Shown: in pieces, positions 33,620 to 43,376 of the stretch
Layout of the letters: the number at the start of each line of letters is the position of its first letter
Position numbering within the stretch: position 1 is the first letter of the stretch
NCBI RefSeq assembly: GCF_004364975.1
Contig: NZ_SOBW01000008.1
Coordinates: forward strand, 618,610-682,609
Reading direction: 5' to 3'
DNA from: Gelidibacter sediminis
GTDB lineage: Bacteria > Bacteroidota > Bacteroidia > Flavobacteriales > Flavobacteriaceae
DNA: 64,000 nucleotides
Program-made: the position numbers and the translations under genes
Notes under the pieces: model-generated
Database searches by the model: none
Told to the model about the DNA's origin: nothing
The model's input: the letters and a program-made list of their open reading frames with translations, nothing else

Positions 33620-35317
33620 ATGATAAAAAATTATTGGAATAGAGGCAGTAGACAAAAAACAATCACCATCGTTGTCACCTTGGTTTTGGTGTTGTTATTG
33701 TTTTTTCTTCGAGATGATTACCAACCATTTTTACTATGGATAAGGAAATATATTTTCCTCATTCTTGTGATTGGTTTGGTGTTGTTTTTCGGATTGCGAA
33801 GCTTTAGAGACTCGGCAAGCGTAGGACGTCGCATCATGATTCTTGTCTTGCTATTACTCTTTTTCGGGTTGCTGTATGTCATTGGCGGACATTTTAAAAT
33901 GTACGATTATGTGAAAACCTACAATGTGTTCAATAACTTGAATAAGGTTCAAATTAACGAATTGCCGCTTACCCAAAATGAACGCATTCAGCCATTGCGT
34001 AATATCTTTTCAATGGCGAATGAATCGGTTGGGGAGACCAAAGATGTGTCTCTACCACACTTGGTAAGGGTTGATGGTGAAAACAAATGGACTATGGCCA
34101 TTCAGCCATCAGAGAAATACACCATGCAGCAAATCAGTGAAAATACGGAGGAGGTATTTGCTGTATCAAGTACATCGCCGTTTCCTAGGTTTTCTAATGA
34201 AAACCGTATTCCAGTAACCTTTTCAATTGGCGAATCACTTAAATTCAGCAGAAATACTTATAACGCCGTTGTGCAACGCTTCAATATTTGGCAATTGTTT
34301 ACCATGGAACCTGGCGATACGTTTTATATGAAAAATGATTCCGGTAAATGGGTGGAAGTGGTGAGCCTAATCAAATGGAAAGGCTTCTTTTTTCCTTATC
34401 CAACCTTTGGTGGGGTAATGATAATCGATAGCGGCGAACACGATTTTAACGACTATATAGAGCGGGTTTTAATTGGAAAAGGCACATATGTCAGCCCTGA
34501 GAATATGAAAAATTACCCATTTTTAACCAAACAGAACACGTTATCTGAAAAAGTATCTCGATTACAAGCCGAGTCTTTAAAATTTTTAGGCGGATTTACC
34601 GATCCGTTACCATGGAAAATGGAAACTGCTGTAAAAATTCCAGATTTACCAGAAGACCAAAATCAGCAGCCTTTTGTTACCGATTTTGATTTTTCATCGG
34701 TTGATGCTAAAGCCTATAATGGGTTATACCATTGGTTTGGATTGGAGCCTATTGGAGAAGAACGTACCAGTTTGACCTATAGTGTTTTTGTGCCTGCAGA
34801 TGGTACCGAAAAGTTGTTTTATTATGATCATGCTGCCAAGAAACAAGGCTATGCGGGAGTTTCAGCAATGCCGTTAAAAATAATTGAGTCTCGTAAGGAA
34901 TATGATTGGTCGGTTAATAAGCCAGTAGAGTTCAGACCTTATATAAAAGATATCGCAGGCCGCAGACGTATGTTTTTCTTAGGAACGGTCTCTGCCGTAA
35001 AAGATGGTTCTGCAAAATTTGACGGATCAGCAACTCCTGATTTGGCGTTGGTGGATAGCGAGTATCGCGATGTGATTTGGATTGATGTCAAACGACCAAG
35101 CACATGGGATAAAACCGTATACGATCAGCTCAATGAAGCTTGGAGAGCAAGTGAAGGGATAGGGTATTTTTATGAAGATGAAAATCGAACCTCCGATTTG
35201 GACTTGATGCAACGGGAAATGGATTCAATACGATCTATTCCAAAGGTTAATGCTAATGCCCAAGAAATTGAGAAATTACAACGTAAAATAGACTCGTTGA
35301 ATTCGGCTGGGAATTAA
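33620..35317 (+). CDS. membrane-anchored protein with large soluble domain
   Basis: 565 residues. Three hydrophobic helices lie in the first 100 residues (about 14-28, 42-60, 70-92); the remaining 460 form a soluble, beta-rich domain probably exposed to the periplasm, ending in a short coiled coil (QEIEKLQRKIDSLNSAGN). I recognise no catalytic motif. It is the last gene of the AAA+/coiled-coil block and may be the membrane end of whatever that block does; this is inferred from position only. Confidence 0.6.
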   Translation: MIKNYWNRGSRQKTITIVVTLVLVLLLFFLRDDYQPFLLWIRKYIFLILVIGLVLFFGLRSFRDSASVGRRIMILVLLLLFFGLLYVIGGHFKMYDYVKTYNVFNNLNKVQINELPLTQNERIQPLRNIFSMANESVGETKDVSLPHLVRVDGENKWTMAIQPSEKYTMQQISENTEEVFAVSSTSPFPRFSNENRIPVTFSIGESLKFSRNTYNAVVQRFNIWQLFTMEPGDTFYMKNDSGKWVEVVSLIKWKGFFFPYPTFGGVMIIDSGEHDFNDYIERVLIGKGTYVSPENMKNYPFLTKQNTLSEKVSRLQAESLKFLGGFTDPLPWKMETAVKIPDLPEDQNQQPFVTDFDFSSVDAKAYNGLYHWFGLEPIGEERTSLTYSVFVPADGTEKLFYYDHAAKKQGYAGVSAMPLKIIESRKEYDWSVNKPVEFRPYIKDIAGRRRMFFLGTVSAVKDGSAKFDGSATPDLALVDSEYRDVIWIDVKRPSTWDKTVYDQLNEAWRASEGIGYFYEDENRTSDLDLMQREMDSIRSIPKVNANAQEIEKLQRKIDSLNSAGN

Positions 35318-35325
35318 TAAGGAAT

Positions 35326-35466
35326 TTATCATTCCGGTTGAGCTTTGTCATTGCGACTTACTTTTTGTCATTCCAATTTCACTTTTGTCATTCTGACGAT
35401 AGGAGAAATCCCATAACAGTGAAACCGTTGATTATGATTATGAGATGTCTCATTACATGACAAAGC
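35326..35466. repeat. TTTGTCATT intergenic repeat element
   Basis: GTCATT occurs at 35347, 35367 and 35387, an exact 20-bp period, each preceded by TTT; an ATCATT precedes the series and TGACAAA near 35458-35464 is its inverted end. GAGAAATCCCAT and ATGAGATGTCTC inside are loosely complementary. I recall similar GTCATTCTGA...GAAATCTC elements in many Bacteroidota intergenic regions. Confidence 0.65.
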
Positions 35467-35492
35467 AGACCCATCACAAAACAAAAAACACA

Positions 35493-36974
35493 CTACCCAA
35501 ACCGCTTCTGTAAATCCGCAACGACTGTCTCAATCTGCGCATTTTTGTTTTTCCGTTCCAGTAAAATTGGTGGCGCTTGCCTCACTTCACAATCAGAAAT
35601 CGCACACCGTTCACATGTCACGCCAACCTTTGTCGTCTTGATTTTTGGATCATCTAAAAAGGCTATTTTGCGTTGTAATTGTTTATTAATCAATAATCCG
35701 ATGCTTATACTTCTATACTGGTTGTCTCTAAAAGGGTCTTTTGTAGCGGATGATAACAGTAAATATTTCATATCATCATCGGGATAATCCGATATCTGAA
35801 GATCAAAAACATGATCTTCTTTGGTACTGCTTATGGTTTTTAAAACTCTTAAAGATACCCAACGGCGACAATAATGTTCATTAGTTTCATTGGCGCGTGG
35901 GGAATGTTGGTGCGATAAATGCAATTCTTTTTTAAGGTGAAAGCGTTCACTTCCTGCACGGTGTGTAAAGCGTAAGAAGAATAAATCTTGAATATTAAAT
36001 TCTTTAGGAAGCACATTGGTCAAGCGTTGGTAAAACGATTCTGGTGATGCATTGTACGAATTTAAAATTTCTAAAAACAAGTGCTCATCAAACGTGTCTT
36101 TTTCAAATAAGGTGGTGAGTTTTTCGGTTATGCTGGCTTTAGGTAAAATTAAAGCGCCAGCAAAATACGAGGCATAAAAATTATTCAATACCTGATCAAA
36201 GTTTTCAAATTTAATCCACGAAAAGGTGTAAAGTCGTTCTTTATATTGCAGAAAATTATAAGCCAATTCTTTGGCGTAAATGAACGTCCGCTGAGCATCA
36301 TCCATTTGATTAGCGAGCAAAAGCGTCTTTGTTTTTGGTACAAATACAGAACGTAACGAATCTAATGCCTGATGTTTGTCTAATTCTGTTTCGTTAAATA
36401 CATAACCGTATTCCTCAATTAGTATTTCCTTTAATTCATCAGAATCAATCGGTTTAGTTAAATCAATTTGATAAGCCTTGGCGAATTTTAATACAGCCTG
36501 TTCAATTTCTTCAAAGTAATTATGGTTCGCCTGTTGGAAAGACCGTACAGAAGCTAAATAAAAACTCTCACGGCTGAAATTGTAATTTTGTGCAATTTCA
36601 ATAATGGTACTTATAAACGCATTCACTTTTGCTGGCGCATTGGAAACGATATCAATGAGGGTGCTTTCTTGTATTCCAAAAAGGTCTAATGGAATTTCTT
36701 TCAGAATTTTAGATTTTAAAATGTCGCCAATAGGGGCCAAGTTCTTGTCTAATTTCAAAGACACCATTTGGTCATATGGCACTTCCAATTTGTCTGAAAG
36801 CATCGAAATTTTATCAGGTTTCGGATATTTTTTGCCCTTTTCAATTTCGTTCAAATAGGACTTCGATAAGCCCGATAATTTAGACAAGCCAAACAGCGAC
36901 AAATTCTTTTCTGTCCTGATCTGCTTGAGTTTCAACCCGAATATAAGTTTGATGTATTCCTCTTCCATAGTCAC
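35493..36974 (-). CDS. RamB/ScfR-like XRE-family transcriptional regulator
   Basis: 493 residues. An N-terminal HTH_3 domain (LKQIRTEKNLSLFGLSKLSGLSKSYLNEIEKG, about 15-50) is followed by a long middle region with an IrrE-like helix (RTFIYAKELAYNFLQY) and a C-terminal CERCAISDCEVRQAPP cysteine motif, the layout of short-chain-acyl regulators including RamB. RamB of Corynebacterium controls acetate and glyoxylate genes. Here the gene is divergent from aceB-aceA, which strongly supports the same role. The GCGAA boxes between the genes are the probable binding sites. Confidence 0.85.
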   Translation of the reverse strand: MTMEEEYIKLIFGLKLKQIRTEKNLSLFGLSKLSGLSKSYLNEIEKGKKYPKPDKISMLSDKLEVPYDQMVSLKLDKNLAPIGDILKSKILKEIPLDLFGIQESTLIDIVSNAPAKVNAFISTIIEIAQNYNFSRESFYLASVRSFQQANHNYFEEIEQAVLKFAKAYQIDLTKPIDSDELKEILIEEYGYVFNETELDKHQALDSLRSVFVPKTKTLLLANQMDDAQRTFIYAKELAYNFLQYKERLYTFSWIKFENFDQVLNNFYASYFAGALILPKASITEKLTTLFEKDTFDEHLFLEILNSYNASPESFYQRLTNVLPKEFNIQDLFFLRFTHRAGSERFHLKKELHLSHQHSPRANETNEHYCRRWVSLRVLKTISSTKEDHVFDLQISDYPDDDMKYLLLSSATKDPFRDNQYRSISIGLLINKQLQRKIAFLDDPKIKTTKVGVTCERCAISDCEVRQAPPILLERKNKNAQIETVVADLQKRFG

Positions 36975-36990
36975 AAATATAATCTTTTTT

Positions 36991-37037
36991 GCGAATAATT
37001 ATTTTTAGCGAATATATTAATTTAGCGAACGTTCGCT
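36991..37037. promoter_or_regulatory. GCGAA operator array between regulator and aceB
   Basis: GCGAA occurs at 36991, 37008 and 37025, exactly 17 bp apart; the third copy is half of a perfect 14-bp palindrome AGCGAACGTTCGCT (37024-37037). It lies directly upstream of both divergent genes. Confidence 0.65.
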
Positions 37038-37088
37038 TGTTTTTTAAAAAAGTTATTTCTATCATTGTACTATCAAAACGACAACATC

Positions 37089-38687
37089 ATGGAAAACAAC
37101 ATTTTAAGCGCACCGAAAATTCAATATTCAAAGGATGTAAAAAACTACTATCCTGAGATCTTAACCGATAAAGCACTAGAATTTTTGTCCGCTTTGCACG
37201 AAGCGTTTAATCATCGTCGCTTAGAATTACTAAAATCGAGAGAAGCACAGCAACACGTATTTGATACAGGTGCCTTTCCTGATTTCCCTGCAGAAACTAA
37301 AGCTAGCAGAGAAGGCGATTGGACAGCGGGTTCTATTCCGCAAGATTTATTGGATAGACGGGTGGAGATTACAGGACCTGTAGACAGAAAAATGGTGATC
37401 AATGCACTTAATTCTGGAGCGAAAACCTTTATGGCCGATTTAGAAGATAGCAATGCACCAACTTGGAAAAATGCTATTGAAGGGCAGCAAAACCTGATTG
37501 ATGCCAATAAAAGAACCATCACGCTTCACGATGCTAAACGCAACAAATCGTATCAATTGAATGACAACCCGGCGGTGCTTATAGTACGCCCTCGAGGTTT
37601 GCATCTTAACGAACGCCACATTTTAATCAATAAGGAAGTAGCTTCGGGAAGTTTAGTTGATTTTGGATTGTATGTATTCCATAATACGAGAACATTATTG
37701 GATAATAATACAGCGCCCTATTTTTACCTACCAAAATTGGAACATTATACGGAAGCCAGATGGTGGAACGATGTATTTGAATTTGCTCAAGATTATTTGG
37801 GAGTTCCAAAGGGAACCTTTAAAGCGACAGTTTTGATCGAAACTATCACTGCAAGTTTTCAGTTGGATGAAATCATCTACGAACTAAAGGATCATATTGT
37901 TGGCCTAAACTGTGGTCGTTGGGATTATATCTTTTCCTATATCAAGAAATTTAGAAATCACGACAATTTCATCGTGCCCAATCGCGATCAGGTAACCATG
38001 GCAACGCCTTTTATGGCGGCGTATTCAAAATTGGTGATTCAGCGTTGCCATAAACGTGGTATCCATGCCATCGGCGGAATGGCGGCTCAAATCCCGATAA
38101 AGAACAACCCTGAAGCTAATAAAGCAGCCTTGGAAAAGGTGCGAGTAGATAAGGAACGCGAAGTGAAAAACGGTCATGATGGCACTTGGGTGGCACATCC
38201 AGCATTGGTAGAGGTGGCGATGAAAGAATTTGATAAACACATGCCAACGCCAAATCAATATCACGTGACTAGAGACGATGTTTCTATTGCCAAGGAGGAC
38301 CTTGTAGAGCTTCCAAAAGGAACCGTTACCGAAGAAGGGGTGAGAAAAAACATCAATGTGGGACTTTTATATACAGAGGCTTGGCTGCGAGGTCATGGTG
38401 CCGTAGCGCTCTATAATTTAATGGAAGATGCAGCTACCGCTGAAATTTCTAGAACACAAGTTTGGCAATGGCTGAAGAATGAAGTGGTATTGGAAGATGG
38501 GCGCAACTTTACTAAGGCACTCTACACTTCCATTTTTGATGATGAAGTTGAAAAAATCATCAGAGAATATGGAGAGGAGAATATTAAAAACACCAAATTC
38601 AATTTAGCGATTGAACTGTTTGATAAGTTGGTGACCAATGAAGAATTTGAAGAGTTTTTAACCTTGCCAGCATATCAATACATCTAA
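37089..38687 (+). CDS. aceB: malate synthase A
   Basis: 532 residues; condenses glyoxylate and acetyl-CoA to malate in the glyoxylate shunt. MSA-type motifs include RRVEITGPVDRKMVINALNS, KTFMADLEDSNAPTW, IVRPRGLHLNERH, the catalytic region GLNCGRWDYIFSYIK and MEDAATAEISRTQVWQW. The frame also opens at a TTG at 37065, but the ATG at 37089 gives the usual length and lies a normal distance from the operator region. aceA follows, with 83 bp between the stop and its likely start. Confidence 0.95.
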   Translation: MENNILSAPKIQYSKDVKNYYPEILTDKALEFLSALHEAFNHRRLELLKSREAQQHVFDTGAFPDFPAETKASREGDWTAGSIPQDLLDRRVEITGPVDRKMVINALNSGAKTFMADLEDSNAPTWKNAIEGQQNLIDANKRTITLHDAKRNKSYQLNDNPAVLIVRPRGLHLNERHILINKEVASGSLVDFGLYVFHNTRTLLDNNTAPYFYLPKLEHYTEARWWNDVFEFAQDYLGVPKGTFKATVLIETITASFQLDEIIYELKDHIVGLNCGRWDYIFSYIKKFRNHDNFIVPNRDQVTMATPFMAAYSKLVIQRCHKRGIHAIGGMAAQIPIKNNPEANKAALEKVRVDKEREVKNGHDGTWVAHPALVEVAMKEFDKHMPTPNQYHVTRDDVSIAKEDLVELPKGTVTEEGVRKNINVGLLYTEAWLRGHGAVALYNLMEDAATAEISRTQVWQWLKNEVVLEDGRNFTKALYTSIFDDEVEKIIREYGEENIKNTKFNLAIELFDKLVTNEEFEEFLTLPAYQYI

Positions 38688-38770
38688 AAAAAATGTCTCG
38701 CAACTACGGGAATAGTGTACGAGACCTAATTATCAAAATCAAGAAAACCTTAATAATCAAACACAAAATT

Positions 38771-40402
38771 ATGAAAAATTTAGCACAAAGTAATTATAGT
38801 TCGGCTTTAGAAACTGTAAGAAACCTAAAAGCAAAGTATGGATCGACTTGGAACGCCATAAACCCTGAAAACGCTGCGAGAATGGTTACTCAAAACCGTT
38901 TTAAAACCGGTTTGGATATCGCTAAATATACCGCCGCAATTATGAGACAGGATATGGCTGATTATGATGCAGATGCTTCAAATTATACCCAGTCTTTAGG
39001 TTGCTGGCATGGGTTTGTGGCGCAGCAAAATATGATTGCGGTTAAGAAGCATCATAAAACAACCAATAAACGCTATTTATATCTTTCAGGTTGGATGGTG
39101 GCCGCGCTTCGGTCAGAATTCGGACCCTTGCCAGATCAATCCATGCATGAAAAAACTGCTGTTCCATCTTTGATTGCTGAGATTTACGATTTCTTGAGAC
39201 AGGCAGATGCCATTGAATTGAATGATTTATTCCGTAGACTTGAAAATGGTGAGGATGTTCAGGATCAAATCGATAATTTTGAAACACATATTGTTCCGAT
39301 CATAGCAGATATTGATGCCGGATTTGGTAATGAAGAGGCTACTTATTTGTTGACCAAGAAAATGATTGAAGCTGGCGCTTGTGCCATTCAGATTGAAAAC
39401 CAAGTGTCTGATGCTAAACAATGTGGCCATCAGGATGGGAAAGTGACAGTGCCTCATGAAGATTTTATAGCCAAATTAAATGCTATCAGATATGCCTTTT
39501 TAGAATTAGGTGTTGATGACGGCATTATCGTAGCACGTACAGATTCAGAAGGAGCAAGTCTGACCCAAAAATTACCGGTTAGTACGGAACCTGGCGATTT
39601 GGCGTCACAATACTTAGCGTTTGTTGAAGCTGAAGAAATTGATATTAATGATGCGAAAGAAGACGATGTGCTTTTAAAAAGAGACGGGAAATTGGTACGC
39701 CCTGTGAGATTGCCAAATGGTTTATACCAATTTAAGGACGGTTCTAATATTGATCGTGTGGTGTTAGACTGTGTAACAAGTCTTCAAAATGGAGCCGATT
39801 TATTATGGATTGAAACACCAACGCCAAACGTAAAACAAATTGCGCATATGGTGAACAGAATAAAAGCCGTGGTACCAAATGCCAAACTGGTATATAACAA
39901 TTCGCCTTCATTTAACTGGACCTTAAATTTCCGTAACCAAGCTTATGATGAAATGCTTGCCGAAGGCGAAAATATGACGGGTTATGATAGAAACAACTTA
40001 ATGGATGTAGCCTATGATGGATCTGAATTGTGCTATCGTGCAGATCAGAAAATTAAAACCTTTCAGATGGATAGTGCTAAAGAAGCCGGCATCTTCCATC
40101 ATTTGATTACGTTACCCACCTATCATACAACGGCATTGCACATGAATGATTTAACCGAGGGATACTTTGGAAAAGAAGGCATGTTGGCTTATGTAAGAGG
40201 TGTTCAGCGGCAAGAAATCCGTAAAGGTGTTGCTTGTGTAAAGCACCAACGTATGGCAGGATCCAACCTTGGGGATGATCACAAAACATTTTTTGCGGGT
40301 GAAAAAGCTTTAAAAGCAGATGGCGAAAAGAATACATCAAATCAGTTTGAAGCTGTTGCGGAAACTTCTGCTGTTGAGCCACCTTTGGGTGTTGTGGCTT
40401 AA
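38771..40402 (+). CDS. aceA: isocitrate lyase, long form
   Basis: 543 residues from the ATG at 38771; cleaves isocitrate to succinate and glyoxylate. Motifs include TQSLGCWHGFVAQQNM, DIDAGFGNEEATYLLTKKMIEAGA, the catalytic KQCGH motif (Lys-Gln-Cys-Gly-His, as in the longer proteobacterial enzymes rather than KKCGH), ARTDSEGA and YNNSPSFNW. An in-frame ATG at 38693 would add 26 basic residues without homologue support, so I reject it. It forms the glyoxylate operon with aceB. Confidence 0.93.
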   Translation: MKNLAQSNYSSALETVRNLKAKYGSTWNAINPENAARMVTQNRFKTGLDIAKYTAAIMRQDMADYDADASNYTQSLGCWHGFVAQQNMIAVKKHHKTTNKRYLYLSGWMVAALRSEFGPLPDQSMHEKTAVPSLIAEIYDFLRQADAIELNDLFRRLENGEDVQDQIDNFETHIVPIIADIDAGFGNEEATYLLTKKMIEAGACAIQIENQVSDAKQCGHQDGKVTVPHEDFIAKLNAIRYAFLELGVDDGIIVARTDSEGASLTQKLPVSTEPGDLASQYLAFVEAEEIDINDAKEDDVLLKRDGKLVRPVRLPNGLYQFKDGSNIDRVVLDCVTSLQNGADLLWIETPTPNVKQIAHMVNRIKAVVPNAKLVYNNSPSFNWTLNFRNQAYDEMLAEGENMTGYDRNNLMDVAYDGSELCYRADQKIKTFQMDSAKEAGIFHHLITLPTYHTTALHMNDLTEGYFGKEGMLAYVRGVQRQEIRKGVACVKHQRMAGSNLGDDHKTFFAGEKALKADGEKNTSNQFEAVAETSAVEPPLGVVA

Positions 40403-40428
40403 TCTCTAATTTGTACTATATACTATCA

Positions 40429-40463
40429 AAAAAACTCCTGAATGACTTCAGGAGTTTTTTTAT
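40429..40463. terminator. bidirectional intrinsic terminator
   Basis: AAACTCCTGAA pairs with TTCAGGAGTTT around a 4-nt loop, with A and T runs outside. It lies between aceA and the convergent GNAT gene. Confidence 0.85.
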
Positions 40464-40492
40464 TAAAGTAAAAGTCTGAAATTTTATAATTC

Positions 40493-40963
40493 CTATTGCG
40501 CATTCAATTTTAGTATCATTTTAATATCACTACGTTTATAAACGCAATTAGGCTCCAATGGCACTTCTAGAAAACCGAATTTTTTATAAATGTAAATCGC
40601 ATTTTCTAGCTTGGTGCTAGAATAGAGAACGAGTGAGGTCAAAGCGTTGGATGTTGCGAAATCAATACAATGTTGCATCAATTGTTGCCCTATTTTATAG
40701 CCTCTATGTTCAGCTGACACTGCCATTTTTGTGAGTTCAAAAATCTTATTATCAGAAGTCGGCATTAAGGCAACAGTACCTACAATTGTGCCATTGAGCT
40801 TTGCGAAAAAAATAAATCCTCCTTTATTAACAATATAAACTTCAGGTTTACTTAAGACCTCTTCATCAAAAGGCTCAACAACAAAAAATTTCTTTAGCCA
40901 TTCTGTATTGATTGCATAGAAATCCTTAGCATATCTTTTTTTGAATGAAACGATCTCAACCAT
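40493..40963 (-). CDS. GNAT-family N-acetyltransferase
   Basis: 156 residues. The acetyl-CoA-binding motif A is VSAEHRGYKIGQQLMQHCID near residue 83, preceded by the VGTVALMP strand and followed by the SLVLYSSTKLENAIYIYKKFGF motif B. The substrate is unknown. It shares one base with the upstream small membrane protein gene, and both are downstream of hutG, so the three probably form a transcript. Confidence 0.85.
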   Translation of the reverse strand: MVEIVSFKKRYAKDFYAINTEWLKKFFVVEPFDEEVLSKPEVYIVNKGGFIFFAKLNGTIVGTVALMPTSDNKIFELTKMAVSAEHRGYKIGQQLMQHCIDFATSNALTSLVLYSSTKLENAIYIYKKFGFLEVPLEPNCVYKRSDIKMILKLNAQ

Positions 40964-41256
40964 TACAATAGCGTGGAATAACCAATTATAATTCCGGTCA
41001 ACAAAGAAAAGAGCATGGTTAAAATGGCCAAACTTCTACTTTCGGTTCTTTTTGTAATGCCTCTAAAAATAACAATTAATGGAATAAATGCACCAATAGT
41101 AAAAATAGGAATAGTTATCAATTCCATTATAGCCCTTAGTACTGTAGAGTTATACTCATTATCAAACATAATATTCATAATAATGAGATACAGAAGCACA
41201 ATGACACTCCCTATAAATATCCATAAATCAATACGATATTGTTTATCTGTTTTCAT
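40963..41256 (-). CDS. small membrane protein downstream of hutG
   Basis: 97 residues with three hydrophobic helices (about 9-28, 43-64 and 76-95) and charged loops (RGITKRTESR). No family recognised. It overlaps the end of hutG by 14 bases and the start of the GNAT gene by one base, tight coupling that supports a real gene. Confidence 0.6.
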   Translation of the reverse strand: MKTDKQYRIDLWIFIGSVIVLLYLIIMNIMFDNEYNSTVLRAIMELITIPIFTIGAFIPLIVIFRGITKRTESRSLAILTMLFSLLTGIIIGYSTLL

Positions 41257-42274
41257 AAATGGATTGATTAGCTCTTATAAAATCAGTGATCAAATAAGTG
41301 ATCAGTTTCCCAACAATGACTTCGGTATCAGCTGTAGGGGCTGCTTCACAAATGTGTAAGTAGGCAGCATTTTTCTGATTACCGAAGAACGTTACAAATG
41401 CACGTGCCTTCTTAACGCTAAAACCACTTGGTGTTATCGCACTGCTAGGGATGTATTTAATGGCATCACAATCTACCTCTACACCAAAAGGTTTCTCGGC
41501 AACGTGCTTTTCAGCGCGCGTTAATTCCGCTTTAAATTTTTTATCTTTTCTTATGGTTAAAGCCTCAAAGGTATTATATTTTAAGGCTTTAAATTTATCT
41601 AAGGTTTTGAAAATCAAATTTGAGGTATAGTTTTCATGCAGTCCGAAGATGAAATAGTTTTTTAAGAAACCTTCAGCGTAAGCATAACTAAAACCATTAC
41701 CACTGTGTCGGCCTTCTTCCTTTCTAAAATCAGAATGCGCGTCAAAATTGACCACGTTAATGGGTTTTTTAAATGCTAAAGCGCTGCCTTTTATATTACC
41801 GTACGCATTGTTATGCCCGCCGCCTATTATAATTGGTTTTTTTCCTGCACTTACTATAGTGTGAACCAATTCAGTGACGTGTCGATCAATTTTTTCTGTC
41901 AATTTTCTAGCTTTCGCTATATTTTTATCAGAGTTATCAAGATGGTTAATTTTATCCATTTCCTTTGAGAAGTCTAAGTGCCCCAATACAAGTACCTTGT
42001 TAGCTTTAGTGTGCACATTGCTCTGAATATTCAACAGTACTTTTAACGTCGCCTCCCAAGCTTTAGCTGTGCCACGATTACCGTAATTGGCAAATACTCC
42101 TATATCCTCTGGAATTCCAAATATCACGTAGTTAACGTCTAAAGTTGTTAAAGATTCGTATATATTGGTAGTATTGGAAATTAATTTAATGTGTTCTCCA
42201 AATTTGGATTCATGCGGTCTCTTTTTTAAGAACCTGTTTAAATCATCTATATTAAATAGAACAAGTTTGTTCAT
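41243..42274 (-). CDS. hutG: formimidoylglutamase, arginase/ureohydrolase family
   Basis: 343 residues. The binuclear manganese site is complete: GGGHNN (His154), NFDAHSD (Asp178, His180, Asp182) and EVDCDA (Asp268, Asp270). FGIPEDIGVFANYGNRGTAKAWE is the substrate-loop region of formimidoylglutamases. It splits N-formimidoyl-L-glutamate to glutamate and formamide, the last step of histidine degradation; hutI lies nearby. Agmatinase or arginase is less likely because of the hut context. Confidence 0.8.
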   Translation of the reverse strand: MNKLVLFNIDDLNRFLKKRPHESKFGEHIKLISNTTNIYESLTTLDVNYVIFGIPEDIGVFANYGNRGTAKAWEATLKVLLNIQSNVHTKANKVLVLGHLDFSKEMDKINHLDNSDKNIAKARKLTEKIDRHVTELVHTIVSAGKKPIIIGGGHNNAYGNIKGSALAFKKPINVVNFDAHSDFRKEEGRHSGNGFSYAYAEGFLKNYFIFGLHENYTSNLIFKTLDKFKALKYNTFEALTIRKDKKFKAELTRAEKHVAEKPFGVEVDCDAIKYIPSSAITPSGFSVKKARAFVTFFGNQKNAAYLHICEAAPTADTEVIVGKLITYLITDFIRANQSIYENR

Positions 42275-42389
42275 TGTAAAGTTTAATTTTAAATTTGAAG
42301 TATTAAAAATACATTAATATTTATTTCTATATTTAAAAACATAGTAAAACCAGTGTTAATTTAAGTATCAATAACTAAAAACAAAACTT

Positions 42390-43283
42390 ATGGAAAGTTC
42401 AAGTAGTACTAATAGTAACAAAAATACCGGATTAAAAATAGCTTTAGGCATCTTATTAGCTTTGTTTATCGGGACAGGTTTTTATACCTCGAAACTATAT
42501 AATGAGAAAAAAGAGAACGAGGCAACATTGACTAAGGAAAAACAATTGGTCATGACCGATCTCAATAACATGGCAAAGCAATATGATATTGCAATCAGTG
42601 AAAATAAAGTGGCTAATGAAGATTTGATAGACGCCAGAAATAGAATTCAAAATTTAATGGATTCATTGAAAATTTCTCAAAATAGTGTGAACAGTTTATG
42701 GAATTATAAAAAGAAGTACTTGTCATTACAGGAAGAGATGAATGTGCTTTTAGCTGAAAACGATAAATTGAAAGTAGAAAACTCTTTATTGGCTTCATCA
42801 TTAGACAGTACCAATGTAAAGTTGGCAGAGCGTAATATGTTTACTGATTCATTATTGGTTCAAAACACTGAATTGGCAACTGTAGTTGAAAATGCTGCGG
42901 TATTACAAACTGTGGGCTTAAAGGCTTTTGGTGTAATTGAAAGAAGTTCTGGAAAATTAATTCCTACTGAGAGAGCTCGTCGTAGTGATAAAATCAGAAT
43001 TTGCTACACTGTTGCAAAAAACACGTTGGTAGGTGCTGGGGATAAAGAATTGTATGTTCAAGTTTTAGATCCTAAGGACAATGTTCTAGGTGCCAATGAA
43101 CAAATTCAATTTGGTGAAACAGTTTTAAATTACAGTATTGTAAGTAAATTTAACTATGAAAACAGAAATTTAAATATTTGTGAGTTTGTGTCTCCTAGAG
43201 GTGAGTTTGCTGAAGGACGATACACCGTAAATGTATATAACAAAAAAGAATTAGTTTCTTCTACTGAATTCACTTTAGAATAG
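42390..43283 (+). CDS. membrane-anchored coiled-coil protein
   Basis: 297 residues. One N-terminal membrane helix (about 15-33), then a coiled coil (40-165, with LLAENDKLKVENSLL) and a C-terminal beta-rich domain from VGLKAFGVIERSSGK to the end. No signal-cleavage site, so it is probably anchored with the rest in the periplasm. I recognise the flavobacterial family pattern but know no function; databases often give it unrelated names such as a partitioning protein. It is monocistronic with a strong terminator. Confidence 0.65.
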   Translation: MESSSSTNSNKNTGLKIALGILLALFIGTGFYTSKLYNEKKENEATLTKEKQLVMTDLNNMAKQYDIAISENKVANEDLIDARNRIQNLMDSLKISQNSVNSLWNYKKKYLSLQEEMNVLLAENDKLKVENSLLASSLDSTNVKLAERNMFTDSLLVQNTELATVVENAAVLQTVGLKAFGVIERSSGKLIPTERARRSDKIRICYTVAKNTLVGAGDKELYVQVLDPKDNVLGANEQIQFGETVLNYSIVSKFNYENRNLNICEFVSPRGEFAEGRYTVNVYNKKELVSSTEFTLE

Positions 43284-43302
43284 TAAAATTTTATTATTAT
43301 AT

Positions 43303-43337
43303 AAAACCCGAAAGTCATTTGATTTTCGGGTTTTTTT
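43303..43337. terminator. bidirectional intrinsic terminator
   Basis: AAAACCCGAAA pairs with TTTCGGGTTTT, followed by more T residues, between the coiled-coil gene and hutI, which converge. Confidence 0.85.
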
Positions 43338-43376
43338 ATTAAAAATACTTATGCCAGATCTTTGAAGTCACCGTTT

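Noticed and set aside
38693-38770. N-terminal extension of isocitrate lyase from an upstream ATG
   Set aside because: The 26 extra residues are basic and unlike isocitrate lyase openings; the ATG at 38771 gives a normal start.
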